From Candidatus Thalassarchaeaceae archaeon (GTDB lineage: Archaea > Thermoplasmatota > Poseidoniia > Poseidoniales > Thalassarchaeaceae): a stretch of DNA of 64,000 nt. The stretch spans positions 3,187 to 67,186 of the forward strand of contig JASLNR010000048.1 of assembly GCA_030745885.1 (NCBI GenBank), written 5' to 3'. A program made the translations under genes and the position numbers. Positions 53,142 to 62,159 of the stretch are shown here, piece after piece (position 1 is the first letter of the stretch; the number at the start of each line of letters is the position of its first letter). The notes under the pieces are model-generated. The model made no database searches, was not told the DNA's origin, and saw nothing but the letters and a program-made list of their open reading frames with translations.

Positions 53142-53455
53142 GACATGTGCCGATTGAGCCAAGCGTCCATTCCGGGTTTGGGCATCGCTCCTGTCATCCG
53201 ATCTACAACCTCACCATTGTTGAACAGTATCAATGCCGGGATTCCGCGTATTCCGAACCTGCCGGAGCTTATTGGGTTGACATCGGTGTTTACCTTCGCT
53301 ACGGTGATCTCCCTCTCGCTGGCAATCTGCGATAGGACGGGTGCTACCATTTTGCACGGGCCGCACCAAGGGGCCCAGAAATCGACTATTACCCACTCGT
53401 CGCTCTTCGTCACGACATCGAAGTCAGAGTCACTTGCATCAACCACTCGTCCCAT
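53138..53455 (-). CDS. trxA: Thioredoxin
   Basis: A 105-residue thioredoxin with the active site WAPWCGPCK (C31, C34), the cis-proline IRGIPALIL and the C-terminal helix. It reduces protein disulfides and supplies electrons to reductases. Cytoplasmic, standard length. It overlaps the STAND gene end by 4 nt and is convergent with it. A thioredoxin reductase is not in the window. Confidence 0.96.
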   Translation of the reverse strand: MGRVVDASDSDFDVVTKSDEWVIVDFWAPWCGPCKMVAPVLSQIASEREITVAKVNTDVNPISSGRFGIRGIPALILFNNGEVVDRMTGAMPKPGMDAWLNRHMS

Positions 53456-53572
53456 TTGCTCACCAATGGTCCAACGCTGTGTTCGCGTCCTATCAATATG
53501 TGTGTGTGTGACTGACCGAGTCGCCCGAGGGATTGAGAACCGAAACCCTCACCCGATGCCCAGGGGGAATCG

Positions 53573-54253
53573 ATGGAGATCACGCCGAGCATACTTACTG
53601 CCGACTTCTGCAGGCTTGGGGAGACCCTTGAGGAAGCCTCTGCTGCTGGGATTAATTGGTTTCACATGGACGTCATGGACGGCAATTGGGTGGTTAACCG
53701 AACCATCACCTTCGGACCGGCCCTGATTCGTTCTGCGAGGGAGCATCTTGGCTCTAACGCCTTCATCGACTGCCACTTGATGATTACCAATGCCGAGGAA
53801 ACCTGGGACCAATACGTCCAAGCGGGCGTGGACATGGTAATCGCTCACATCGAGGCCGTGGGTGACTTCTCAGCCCTGATCGCCAATCTCCACGGTGCAG
53901 GTGTGCAAGCCGGTTGTGTACTCAATCCCTCCACACCGACTGAGGAGGTGCTGCCGCTGCTGCCTGACTTGGACCTCGTACTAGTCATGTCGATTATCCC
54001 TGGGAAGGGCGGGCAGATGTTCATGCCCGAGATTGAGGGCAAGGTGAGGGACTTCCGCGCCGCCATAGACTCTCAGGTTTCTGTAGGCGGCCGTGCGACC
54101 AAGCTGATGATAGACGGGGGCATCAAGGACCACAACGCCTCGATGGTGGCCGAGTGGGGCATCGACATCGCAGTAGTGGGCTCTGGCCTCATTAACGACC
54201 GCGGCACGATTGCCGAGAACCTCGATGCGATTAGGACTGCACTCAAAACGTAG
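53573..54253 (+). CDS. rpe: Ribulose-phosphate 3-epimerase
   Basis: A TIM-barrel enzyme that interconverts ribulose-5-phosphate and xylulose-5-phosphate. The 226 residues show ITPSILTADFCRLGETLE, WFHMDVMDGNWVVNRTITFGP, FIDCHLMITN, VIAHIEAVG and MIDGGIKDHNASMVAEWGIDIAVVGSGLI, with the metal ligands in HMDVMDG, CHLM and IDGG. Length is typical. It begins 117 nt after the divergent thioredoxin start, and the BolA gene follows by 30 nt. Confidence 0.94.
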   Translation: MEITPSILTADFCRLGETLEEASAAGINWFHMDVMDGNWVVNRTITFGPALIRSAREHLGSNAFIDCHLMITNAEETWDQYVQAGVDMVIAHIEAVGDFSALIANLHGAGVQAGCVLNPSTPTEEVLPLLPDLDLVLVMSIIPGKGGQMFMPEIEGKVRDFRAAIDSQVSVGGRATKLMIDGGIKDHNASMVAEWGIDIAVVGSGLINDRGTIAENLDAIRTALKT

Positions 54254-54283
54254 TTTCAAATTGTCCAATACCTGACGCGCCTC

Positions 54284-54607
54284 ATGGTCACGAAGGGCTG
54301 GATGGTCGACGAGGTCCTCAAGGTGGTTCCAGATGCGAAGGTCGAGGTTATCGATCTGCATGGAAGTGGGGACCATTTTCACGTCCGAGTGATATCTCCC
54401 AGTTATGAGGGAGTCAGGCCTCTGCAGCGCCAAAGGCCGATACTCGGCCACTTCAAGCCTCACATCGCGAGCAATGCCGTCCATGCTCTAGACTTGAGAT
54501 GCATGACCCCGGAACAGGCGAGTTCAAGCGAAGAGACGGCATTTGACCCTCATAGTGAAGAGGTGGAGTTCTTTGGAGTGCACATCCATAGGACGGAGAG
54601 GGAGTGA
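54284..54607 (+). CDS. bolA: BolA-family protein
   Basis: A 107-residue BolA-fold protein. Key parts are LHGSGDHFHVRVISPSYEGVRPLQRQRPILGHFKPHIASNAVHALDL: the SGDHFHV strand, the RPLQRQRPIL helix region and the HAL motif HALDLRCMTPEQ, with two His that could bind an Fe-S cluster. BolA proteins work with monothiol glutaredoxins in iron-sulfur and iron regulation. It overlaps or abuts the glutaredoxin gene. Archaeal genomes rarely carry this pair. Confidence 0.85.
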   Translation: MVTKGWMVDEVLKVVPDAKVEVIDLHGSGDHFHVRVISPSYEGVRPLQRQRPILGHFKPHIASNAVHALDLRCMTPEQASSSEETAFDPHSEEVEFFGVHIHRTERE

Positions 54608-54612
54608 AGAAG

Positions 54613-54939
54613 ATGACAGAAGCATGGTCTGATGAATGGCTAGATGAGGTGGTGGCTGGTAACAGGCTGGTGTTATTCATGAAGGGGACTCCGGAGCAGC
54701 CAATGTGTGGCTTCAGCAACCGCGCTGCTACGGTTCTGAGCCAACTCAACGAGGCATATACTAGCGTAAATGTGTTATCCGACCCGAACGCTATCCCCTC
54801 GGTTTGTGCTTGGTCGGACTTTCCCACAATGCCACAGGTTTTCGTCCATGGAGAATTGATTGGCGGCTCGGACATTGCTTTGGAGATGTATCAGAGCGGC
54901 GAATTGCAGAAAATGCTTGAAGACGAAAAATCAAGTTAG
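54613..54939 (+). CDS. Monothiol (CGFS) glutaredoxin
   Basis: A 108-residue glutaredoxin with the active site PMCGFSNRA, the cis-Pro WSDFPTMPQVFVHGELIGGSDIA and glutathione-site residues typical of Grx4/Grx5 proteins, which bind a [2Fe-2S] cluster and pass it on. The ATG at 54613 lies 9 nt after GGAGAGGGAG; an alternative GTG at 54604 is too close to that SD. It follows bolA directly. Glutathione use in archaea is uncommon, so the thiol ligand may be another. Confidence 0.9.
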   Translation: MTEAWSDEWLDEVVAGNRLVLFMKGTPEQPMCGFSNRAATVLSQLNEAYTSVNVLSDPNAIPSVCAWSDFPTMPQVFVHGELIGGSDIALEMYQSGELQKMLEDEKSS

Positions 54940-54948
54940 GGGATTCAC

Positions 54949-55875
54949 ATGCCGGTCAGTTCTGACCGACAGGTAATGCTGGTTGCTTTGGGGGGCGCCG
55001 TTGCGATTTCATTCTCTCCAGTAATCTACGTCTACTCTGACACCAACCCTGCCACAGGGGCCTTCTTCCGAATGTTATACGCACTTCCCGCGCTCGTTCT
55101 GCTAGCCTACATTGCTCGAAGAGACGACACTCGCTCAACTCGAACGAGATGGATGGCCTTCGGAGCAGGCACAATCCTCGCTCCCGATATGTTATCGTAC
55201 CACAGTTCGATGATTTTCATCGGCATCGGCATCGCCACTCTGCTGGGAAACTCGCAGGTAATTATCGTGACTCTTGTCTCTTGGCGACTCTTCGGAGAGC
55301 GCCCAAATCCTGCAATCCTTTTCTCCTTGCCGGTGGTGCTAGCTGGTTTGGCTCTCATATCAGGGGTTTCCGATTCCGAACCCTTCGGCGTCGACCCGAT
55401 AAAGGGGGTGATCTTTGGAATAGGAGCGGCATTCTTCTATTCCTCATTCCTAATCGTATTCCGTTATTCTAACAGGGAACTGGCTCCAGCAGCCAATGTC
55501 CAATTAGATGCCACAGCGGGTGCGGCGCTTGGTTTGCTCATCCTCGGACTACTTCCCCTCCAGAGCGCATCGATTGACCCAATCAATCTCCAACCGTCCT
55601 GGCCTGGCCACGCTTGGTTGATGCTGCTGGCATTGGTGTGCCAAGTTGGCGGGTGGACTGCTATTGCCTACGCCCTGCCACGGCTCCCTGCCGCTCACAC
55701 GTCATTCGCTATTCTTCTACAACCCGTCCTAACGATAATTTGGGGAGTTTTCCTGCTCGATGAGTCTCCTTCCACGAATCAGACAGCCGGCATCATTCTC
55801 GTGCTCGTAGCAATAATCGCAGTAACGATTTTCGGCACGGCTCACTCATCTCAGAAAAACTTGCAGAAAGCATGA
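54949..55875 (+). CDS. EamA/DMT-family transporter
   Basis: The 308-residue protein has ten predicted helices in two EamA repeats, e.g. MLVALGGAVAISFSPVIYVY, FGAGTILAPDMLSYHSSMIFI, LLGNSQVIIVTLVSWRLFGER in the first half and FSLPVVLAGLALISG, LLALVCQVGGWTAIAYALP, ILLQPVLTIIWGVFLLDESP in the second. EamA members export or import metabolites such as amino acids, nucleotide sugars or drugs; the substrate is unknown. The gene starts 9 nt after the glutaredoxin stop. Confidence 0.88.
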   Translation: MPVSSDRQVMLVALGGAVAISFSPVIYVYSDTNPATGAFFRMLYALPALVLLAYIARRDDTRSTRTRWMAFGAGTILAPDMLSYHSSMIFIGIGIATLLGNSQVIIVTLVSWRLFGERPNPAILFSLPVVLAGLALISGVSDSEPFGVDPIKGVIFGIGAAFFYSSFLIVFRYSNRELAPAANVQLDATAGAALGLLILGLLPLQSASIDPINLQPSWPGHAWLMLLALVCQVGGWTAIAYALPRLPAAHTSFAILLQPVLTIIWGVFLLDESPSTNQTAGIILVLVAIIAVTIFGTAHSSQKNLQKA

Positions 55876-56036
55876 CTGCTAGCCTATTTGGGTGTACAGG
55901 GCGAGAGATAATAGCGAGGGGATGGGATGCACTCAGCGAGAACCTTTCGTCCTGTACGGGTATATCAGGAAGCCTGCGATAGATAATCGTTGTGAAAATT
56001 TGGGAAAATAATGGAAAACGAAGTGCTGGTGCCAAA

Positions 56037-57050
56037 TCACTCCACAGTCAGAATCTCTGGACCCCCATCGGTGACATATACGGTGTGCTCGAACTGTCCC
56101 ACCAACCCACCATCGATATCGCGAAGGGCATCATAGTCCTCAAGGAACCTGATGGATGTCAACTTTTTCACAAGGGCTTTCCATTTCTTTCGCAAAGAGA
56201 CCTCGTCCTCGTCTGGGAAAGGCTTCGCCAGGAGGGGGTACGCCCAGCGTTCAGCGAATGGTAGGGTGCGGTAACGTTCCTCGATGTACCTTGCCATGGT
56301 TGCACCAAGGGGCTTTAACTTCCCCTTTGCCAGAGCCTTGCGAAGCTTCACATCCCCCGTCACTCTCAGTATGTTGGATGACCCCTTTGGGGGGACGTTC
56401 TCAATCATCCCCGTCTTTCCCGTTGTGTTGAAAGGTTCGATTGCGTAGATGCTGCCAAGTTCGACAACTCCCTTGAACCCAGGGTTGCTAGGGCCACAAT
56501 CGTACATTGGGACCGATAGGCCAGTGTGCAAGTTCCAGCGTTCCATTCTGTGGCCACAGAGATTCCTGATTGGCTCGAATCCAGCATCGCTTGCAACTTG
56601 TTGGGCGGCAGCACCGATTTCATGCCATGGTGTTCCCGGATGCATCTTCTCGATGGCAGCATCGCGGGCTTCCTCTGCCGCCCTGATTTGATCAGAGTGA
56701 AGACCCCCGTTTCCTACTTCGACAGTTAGTGCATTATCGGCGAGAGCTCCCTTGATGTGAACTCCAATGTCTAGCTTGACGAGGTCGCCATTCTCGAATA
56801 CCATTTCGCCCTCCATTCCCTCTGGGGGAATTAGCTCGGTATTCGTCGTGTAATGAGCAGCCATTTCGTTAACCGAGATTGTAACTGGGAAGGCCGCTTG
56901 CCCGCCATGCCTTCTGATGAAGCGTTCCGCAGACTCAATGACATCAATCCAAGCCTTGCCGGCAATAATTTCGCCTTTTATGCCCTCTAGAGATCGACGA
57001 GCGACGTGACCGGCATCCCGCCATTGCTTCAGATCCTCCTCTTCCACCAT
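56037..57050 (-). CDS. map: Methionine aminopeptidase (type II)
   Basis: Removes the initiator methionine of nascent proteins. The 337-residue protein has the type II features: N-terminal AGHVARRSLEGIKGEIIAGKAWID, FPVTISVNEMAAHYTTN, metal ligands in VKLDIGVHIKGALADNALTV (two Asp), HRMERWNLHTG (His), YAIEPFNTTG (Glu) and EHTVYVTDGG (Glu). The type II insert is present between. The start overlaps the sua5/tsaC end by 22 nt, so translation is coupled. Confidence 0.94.
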   Translation of the reverse strand: MVEEEDLKQWRDAGHVARRSLEGIKGEIIAGKAWIDVIESAERFIRRHGGQAAFPVTISVNEMAAHYTTNTELIPPEGMEGEMVFENGDLVKLDIGVHIKGALADNALTVEVGNGGLHSDQIRAAEEARDAAIEKMHPGTPWHEIGAAAQQVASDAGFEPIRNLCGHRMERWNLHTGLSVPMYDCGPSNPGFKGVVELGSIYAIEPFNTTGKTGMIENVPPKGSSNILRVTGDVKLRKALAKGKLKPLGATMARYIEERYRTLPFAERWAYPLLAKPFPDEDEVSLRKKWKALVKKLTSIRFLEDYDALRDIDGGLVGQFEHTVYVTDGGPEILTVE

Positions 57051-57631
57051 TCGAGAACATCCCCAGAACTTACTTTACCCTCTCTTACCACCTCGATGCT
57101 TAACGACTCAGGTGCACCACAGACAGTGTGCCATGCTATCAAAGTACTGGGCGCGCCACCACCACACATTCCCGCGATGATCCCAACGGGCCTTTTCGAA
57201 GTCGAGAGAAGCCTTGCAGCGGAATCGCAGTCGTACAGGGGGGCCTCTCCGCTAGGGTTCGCGCTAGTTGCCGTGAGGGGACCAGTCTTTCTCAGGAACT
57301 CTTTTGCAATAGGGTGAGAGACAACTCTGATTGCGACATTGGCCCCCCCAAGCCTCGAATCCATGGTCTCGTGGGCTCGAAGAACGATGGTCAAAGAACC
57401 TTCAGGAAAGGCCGCTAGAATCGCAGGTACGTCTTCAGGCACCTCGACGAGCTCCCCGGCCTGATCCAAATCCACCACCCCAAGACTGACTGGGACGTGG
57501 GATGGTCGATTCTTGATGGTGAACAACTCGTCCAATGCAAGCGGATTGGGAATACAACCTAGGGCAGGTTGGGTCGAGGTGGGGTAAACGATGCAATGCC
57601 CCGAAAGAGCCAGCTCCACTGCCTCTTGCAA
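57029..57631 (-). CDS. tsaC: L-threonylcarbamoyladenylate synthase (Sua5/YrdC)
   Basis: Makes the activated threonylcarbamoyl-AMP used by KEOPS for tRNA t6A. The 200-residue YrdC-type protein has the N-terminal HCIVYPTSTQPALGCIPNPLALDELFTIKNRP; the key parts are YPTST, GCIPNP and IKNRP (KxR region), then SLTIVLRAHE, VAIRVVSHPIA and LTATSANPSGE. No Sua5 C-terminal domain is present. It overlaps map by 22 nt and is followed by an RDD gene upstream on the same strand (8-nt gap). A Pcc1-like KEOPS subunit lies at 19.2-19.5 kb. Confidence 0.9.
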   Translation of the reverse strand: MQEAVELALSGHCIVYPTSTQPALGCIPNPLALDELFTIKNRPSHVPVSLGVVDLDQAGELVEVPEDVPAILAAFPEGSLTIVLRAHETMDSRLGGANVAIRVVSHPIAKEFLRKTGPLTATSANPSGEAPLYDCDSAARLLSTSKRPVGIIAGMCGGGAPSTLIAWHTVCGAPESLSIEVVREGKVSSGDVLEWWKRRI

Positions 57632-57639
57632 CTTCTCAC

Positions 57640-58212
57640 CTACCTGATGTGACGACGGCTCGCTGGTGGGAGGGAGTCAGCATGAGCGACAATCGTCCCT
57701 ATCTCCAGATCAAGATTGGACTGATGAGTGTGTCTTTGAGAGATTCTAGCTATCTCATATACACCGAAGTACAAGTTAACAATCGGCAGGAGATAGACCA
57801 GCTTCCTAAGTGAACGCCTATCCCACATCTCGCCGGTTAGGCACGATCCGTCGTCGCAGACTACTGCTAGACCGAACATCCGCTGGCCCAGTGATCTAGA
57901 GAATGTCACCCCCGTCACTCTCCAATAGAGCCAGTGACTAGCCAGGAGAATGAGTGCGAATGCAAGTGCGAAGTGGAATTCCGGAGAGATCCAGAGAGTC
58001 AAACTCCAGGCATTTCGAATCATCGACCGAGTTGCTATCATCAATATCGTTGTTACGATAATCACATCGATTACGAAAGAAACAATCCTCCCCATGGTAG
58101 AGGCTAGGATGGTTCCTTCCGGGACTGACCAATACCCATCGCTCTGCGAAACGATAGCCTTGGCGACCGTTGTCCCTCCGTGGAGGGATAGGGGTGAGTC
58201 ATGATCAGCCAT
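57640..58212 (-). CDS. RDD-family membrane protein
   Basis: A 190-residue membrane protein with three to four helices. The RDD core reads ILASTMGRIVSFVIDVIIVTTILMIA, with R and D in the first helix, and SLGQRMFGLAVV after the second hydrophobic region (FHFALAFALILLASHWLYW). RDD proteins occur in many transport or stress settings, with no single role known. It sits between the helicase and tsaC genes on the same strand. Confidence 0.85.
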   Translation of the reverse strand: MADHDSPLSLHGGTTVAKAIVSQSDGYWSVPEGTILASTMGRIVSFVIDVIIVTTILMIATRSMIRNAWSLTLWISPEFHFALAFALILLASHWLYWRVTGVTFSRSLGQRMFGLAVVCDDGSCLTGEMWDRRSLRKLVYLLPIVNLYFGVYEIARISQRHTHQSNLDLEIGTIVAHADSLPPASRRHIR

Positions 58213-58221
58213 ACCCGTTCC

Positions 58222-60150
58222 TCAGGCTGTTCCCAACAAGTGCCATGCCTCAAGATTTCGACTGCGGATGTGATTCAACCATGCCTCCCAATTGACATCG
58301 CACCGCAGTGTGTCAGGATCGCCGACCACCACTAATCCGCGCTTTGCTCTTGTTAGCGCCACGTTGAGCCTTCTAGCATCGGAGAGGAAACCAATGTTCC
58401 CGTCCTTATTGGAGCGAACGCAAGAGAAGACTATGACTTCCTTCTCCCTACCTTGGTAGCCATCGACAGTGCGCACCTCAACGCCATGCAGGTTCTCGGG
58501 CATTTGGTCGCGAATCGTCCTGACTTGCCCGGCATACGGGGTGATAACCCCGATGTCCCTCTCACTGAGATCTCCTGCACTCAACATACCTAGAAGGAGG
58601 CTAACTACCCATGATGCCTCCGCTGGATTCTCCTTCGATGCCCCGTCCGGCGACAGAACCTCTCCCCCCCCTACCGGTAGGAAGGCGATAGGGACATCCC
58701 AATCTGGCCAAATGAGGCCTTTGGGAGCCGGTCTGTCTGACTCGCTGATACCATCCTCAAGACGGTTATCGTAGAACCGAGAGTTTGGAAAATTGGAGAT
58801 CGCAGGATGCATCCTGTACTGCGTGGTTAGCATCATGGGCTCGATTCCCATTTCTATTGTGCGCTCGAATAGAGATTTTCTCAACCCCCCTTCTACAGAT
58901 CTCCTAGAGATGACTGTCGGTGGAAGTTGCCTGTGATCCCCGATTAACACTACCTGCCGCGCGCCTCTCACTAGTGGAACCAGAGTGGACGGCTCGGTAG
59001 CTTGGGTCGCCTCATCAACAAGCACCCTTGGGAATTTTCTTCCGTCGAGGAGTTCGTGCCCTGAACCGATACACGTGCAACACAGTACCTGTGCCTTGTC
59101 GAGAATGTCGTCACGCATCTGAGCCTCGATTCTGCGCACCTCTTTCCAACCTCTGCTCAAGTCCCTATGAGCCAGACCCTTTTCCTTTCCACCACGCATT
59201 CCCCTGATTCTGCGAGCCAGTTTCTCGTTAAGCTCAAGGTGCTCCAACAGATCCTTCCTAAGTGGATGCCTCTCCATCTCTGCGTCCATGGTAGCTTCCC
59301 TGAGATCCTCTCGAACCTTGACGGGTTGCCCCAGTCTTACTGCTCTGACATCAAGGGCCAACAGCCCTTCGAGCAGATTATCGACTGCTACGTTCGAGTC
59401 GGCGACTGCTAGCGTTGTACCAATGTCCTGCTTGGCCCAAGCCTCCAGGATTCTCACTGCCGTATGTGTCTTACCTGTTCCAGGTGGCCCCTGAATAAGG
59501 GTCAGGCGACTTGACATCGCAGCTTCAGCAGCTTTGCGCTGGGCGCTGTTCAAATCGCTTGGAATGGGAACTCTGACTTGCTTGGCGCCACCTAACTCGG
59601 GAATTAGCGAGGCGGTACTTGCTGGGTCATGAACCGAGCCAAGGATCAGTTCCCTCAGTGGCGCACTTCCGTCTTCTTCGAAAACTGAGTTTAGAGCATC
59701 TCTCATCCTGTCAAAAGCGATTCTGTTTGCACCCCTATCCATCCTCCATCTACCCCTTCTGAGACCTTGTGGAGCCTCGGGAAGAACGATTCTGATAGCA
59801 TTCTTGCTACGTTCGCTGACTATCGCCTCAATCGGCTTCTCGGTCAGTGGGCTGTTGCGACTCAGCATCACGATATCGCCCTGTCTGAAACGATGTGTAC
59901 CGAACCTCACTCCAGTGCTGTTGCGTAAACGAACCACCCTCTGGCCGAACAACCATCCGTCAGGTTTGGCAATTAGATCGAAAAGTGCGATGCCATTAGC
60001 CTGTAGCTTGCCATTGGACCAGTTGCGAAGCCTCTCCTCAGTCATCGCCAACTCGTCGTCCAGCTCCCATCGAATCAGTCGGAGGTATGCTTCGTGGTGA
60101 TCCTGACTGCGTCTGAAACGTGCGGGAAGGACCTCCTCGGAACCACTCAC
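58222..60150 (-). CDS. SMUBP2/Upf1-like SF1B helicase
   Basis: A 642-residue DNA/RNA helicase of superfamily 1B, starting at GTG 60150. Motifs: I (Walker A) LIQGPPGTGKTHTA (about 218-226), II LVDEATQATEPS (about 374), III VLIGDHRQLPPTV, IV near MLTTQYRMHPAISNFPNSRFYDNRL, V VRTVDGYQGREKEVIVFSC, VI RRLNVALTRAKRGLVVVGD. The N-terminal 200 residues hold the SMUBP2-like beta domain (GDIVMLSRNSP, IRIVLPEAPQGLRRGRWRMDRG). It unwinds nucleic acid 5' to 3' in this family. An extension to 60297 has no similarity and overlaps the next gene's promoter. Divergent from the zinc-ribbon gene. Confidence 0.92.
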   Translation of the reverse strand: MSGSEEVLPARFRRSQDHHEAYLRLIRWELDDELAMTEERLRNWSNGKLQANGIALFDLIAKPDGWLFGQRVVRLRNSTGVRFGTHRFRQGDIVMLSRNSPLTEKPIEAIVSERSKNAIRIVLPEAPQGLRRGRWRMDRGANRIAFDRMRDALNSVFEEDGSAPLRELILGSVHDPASTASLIPELGGAKQVRVPIPSDLNSAQRKAAEAAMSSRLTLIQGPPGTGKTHTAVRILEAWAKQDIGTTLAVADSNVAVDNLLEGLLALDVRAVRLGQPVKVREDLREATMDAEMERHPLRKDLLEHLELNEKLARRIRGMRGGKEKGLAHRDLSRGWKEVRRIEAQMRDDILDKAQVLCCTCIGSGHELLDGRKFPRVLVDEATQATEPSTLVPLVRGARQVVLIGDHRQLPPTVISRRSVEGGLRKSLFERTIEMGIEPMMLTTQYRMHPAISNFPNSRFYDNRLEDGISESDRPAPKGLIWPDWDVPIAFLPVGGGEVLSPDGASKENPAEASWVVSLLLGMLSAGDLSERDIGVITPYAGQVRTIRDQMPENLHGVEVRTVDGYQGREKEVIVFSCVRSNKDGNIGFLSDARRLNVALTRAKRGLVVVGDPDTLRCDVNWEAWLNHIRSRNLEAWHLLGTA

Positions 60151-60277
60151 GATACCCCGTCCTGTGCAGCCTCTATCACGCTTGCCTGCCCTAAGCCCGT
60201 GCTGCCGCCCACAACTTTCCCGGGTGAGAGTTAAACGCGTGGGTTCACCGAAGTCAACGTCCGGGGGGTGGTGGGAC

Positions 60278-61504
60278 ATGGTCTTTGACAGATTCAAGTC
60301 ATGGCGTCAGGGGGAATCTCAAGGCGTAACCTGCCCTTCTTGCCAGCATAACAACCCAGAGGGGACGACAATTTGCATCCGCTGTTACTACCAACTCGAC
60401 AGACCTTCTTTCGAGCAGTCATCGGGACTCGATGATGGCACTTCTTCGGATTTGCTCGACGAGTTGATGAGCGAGATTGAGAAACAAGCAATCGCGAATG
60501 AGGATATGAAACCCCCATCCTTTTCCATGGACAATATGATTGTCGACGTGGCTCAGTATGGGGATAATGACGAGATCATTCTCAATAAGCAGCCCGATTC
60601 CTCTTCTATTCCGAATCCCCCCCCTACAATCGAGGAAGAAGAGGAGTACGAACTCTCGTCCGAGGACGCTCCCCGATTCGTCAATAAGTTCGAGGTCCCA
60701 GAGGGTCCTGAGGATTTAGGGGAGATTGAGGAGATCGAACGTAAACCAATCGAACTGGTCCAACCAACAGCGCAGACTCCTGATTACGTTGAAGTAGTTT
60801 CGGCCAGCGAGGTACCGGATACCAACGGATGGCCAACCTCGGAGGCAACTCTCGTCACCGACCCTGCCGATTTCGATGGTGACGGAGTCGTCGATGAATA
60901 TGAAGCAGCCTTTGCTAGCCCCAATTCAATAATTGATGAGGACCAAGAGCCCCTTCCGGAGTCGAGACATCGTTCTTTCGAGTTCCAAGCCGAAGACAAC
61001 GAAATCGTGGAGGAACCAGATCTAAGCCCAGATTCGGTTTTCGAGCTTCCATCCGCACCGAAGAACCTCCCGATACCTAGGCTGAATGCAAAGCCTATTC
61101 CCCAACAGGCCGAACCCCCAGAGAATGATTACGCCGCCCCTGTCCTTCCTCCAGCACCACGACTACCACAGGAATCAGCCAATGAGCCTCTGGCGACTGC
61201 AACTCCAGAGGCTGTCGGGTACTGGCCCTGGGATCAGCAGGAGGAATGGCCCCAAGCGGAGGTCAAGAAGCAACTAAAAGCCGCACTGGAGGCAGCATTA
61301 GAACGGAAAATTGCCGAGGCTACAGTCCTCTTGGATGAAGTCGGGTCGCACCTTGGAAACAGGACCTCATTCGTATATCCGATAGGAAAGCTGTTGATGT
61401 GGATTGGTAGGCCCAATGCCGCCAAAAAGATGATTGAAGCGGCCAGTTCGACTTATCCGAACGATCCGGAAATCACTCGCGCAAGGGAGAAACTGATTTC
61501 TTAA
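60278..61504 (+). CDS. Zinc-ribbon protein with EF-hand-like loop and disordered linker
   Basis: A 408-residue protein. Residues about 18-40 form a zinc ribbon (CPSCQHNNPEGTTICIRC). A long acidic, Pro/Glu/Ser-rich and probably disordered region follows; in it DFDGDGVVDEYEAAF (about 208-222) matches the Ca-binding loop DxDxDGxxxxxE. The C-terminal 80 residues are a helical module (VKKQLKAALEAALERKIAEATVLLDEVGSHL; NAAKKMIEAASSTYPNDPEITRAREKL) resembling TPR or bundle repeats. The ATG at 60278 is chosen because the zinc ribbon sits close behind it. No signal peptide. A soluble scaffold is likely; the role is unknown. Confidence 0.75.
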   Translation: MVFDRFKSWRQGESQGVTCPSCQHNNPEGTTICIRCYYQLDRPSFEQSSGLDDGTSSDLLDELMSEIEKQAIANEDMKPPSFSMDNMIVDVAQYGDNDEIILNKQPDSSSIPNPPPTIEEEEEYELSSEDAPRFVNKFEVPEGPEDLGEIEEIERKPIELVQPTAQTPDYVEVVSASEVPDTNGWPTSEATLVTDPADFDGDGVVDEYEAAFASPNSIIDEDQEPLPESRHRSFEFQAEDNEIVEEPDLSPDSVFELPSAPKNLPIPRLNAKPIPQQAEPPENDYAAPVLPPAPRLPQESANEPLATATPEAVGYWPWDQQEEWPQAEVKKQLKAALEAALERKIAEATVLLDEVGSHLGNRTSFVYPIGKLLMWIGRPNAAKKMIEAASSTYPNDPEITRAREKLIS

Positions 61505-61529
61505 CCAAAGCTCTTCCTCCGTAGGTCTG

Positions 61530-62138
61530 ATGCGGCATAGCCCCCCCCAAAGTCCCATGATTCGCCGCGTCACGTCATCCATACAGATTGATGACAGACT
61601 AGTACTCAGACCGGCTTCTAGCATCCACGTTTCCCAGATTATCGAGGCTTTCGAAGAGACTTGGCCCGATGTAATTCGTGCCATGCCATGGATAAATCCC
61701 GACAAGGAGATCAATTCTCAGATCGAGGACTTCATACAGGAGACAGAGAAAAAGGGTAGGGTGGGATTGCTTCATCACTGGGTGATGGTGCGACCGTGGG
61801 ATGAATTCATCCTCGGACTGATTGGATTCGACAGGGTCACTCGCTCCCGCAGGGCGGTATGGAACCTAGGTTATTGGGTTAGGAGCTCGGAGCAACAATT
61901 TGGGATTGCAAGGAAGAGTATCGATGCTGTCTTGAGATGGCTCGGGCAGATTGACGATCTTACCGTTGAACTGAAGGTCGATCCGAAGAACGAGCCCGGT
62001 CGAAAAACAGTCATGAGGGCCGTTAGGAACTGGGACGGAGAGCGCTGCATTGAGGGCGACTCGCCAATCACGGTAGCGGGGGTTAGGACCCTGCACGAGT
62101 GCCACATCATTGAGGTCGGGCCGGGCAAGAGACCCTAA
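61530..62138 (+). CDS. GNAT-family acetyltransferase (RimJ/L-like)
   Basis: A 202-residue protein of the GNAT N-acetyltransferase fold: LRPASSIHVSQIIEAFEETW, LLHHWVMVRPWDEFILGLIGFDRVTRSRRAVWNLGYWVRSSEQQFGIARKSIDAVLRWLG; the key parts are GLIGFDR, WNLGYWV and the acetyl-CoA loop SSEQQFGIARK, which is the QxxGxA-like motif in the form QQFGIAR. The target may be a ribosomal or other protein N terminus but is unknown. It starts 26 nt after the zinc-ribbon gene. Confidence 0.8.
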   Translation: MRHSPPQSPMIRRVTSSIQIDDRLVLRPASSIHVSQIIEAFEETWPDVIRAMPWINPDKEINSQIEDFIQETEKKGRVGLLHHWVMVRPWDEFILGLIGFDRVTRSRRAVWNLGYWVRSSEQQFGIARKSIDAVLRWLGQIDDLTVELKVDPKNEPGRKTVMRAVRNWDGERCIEGDSPITVAGVRTLHECHIIEVGPGKRP

Positions 62139-62159
62139 TCACCCCGAAAACTCTCCGCA

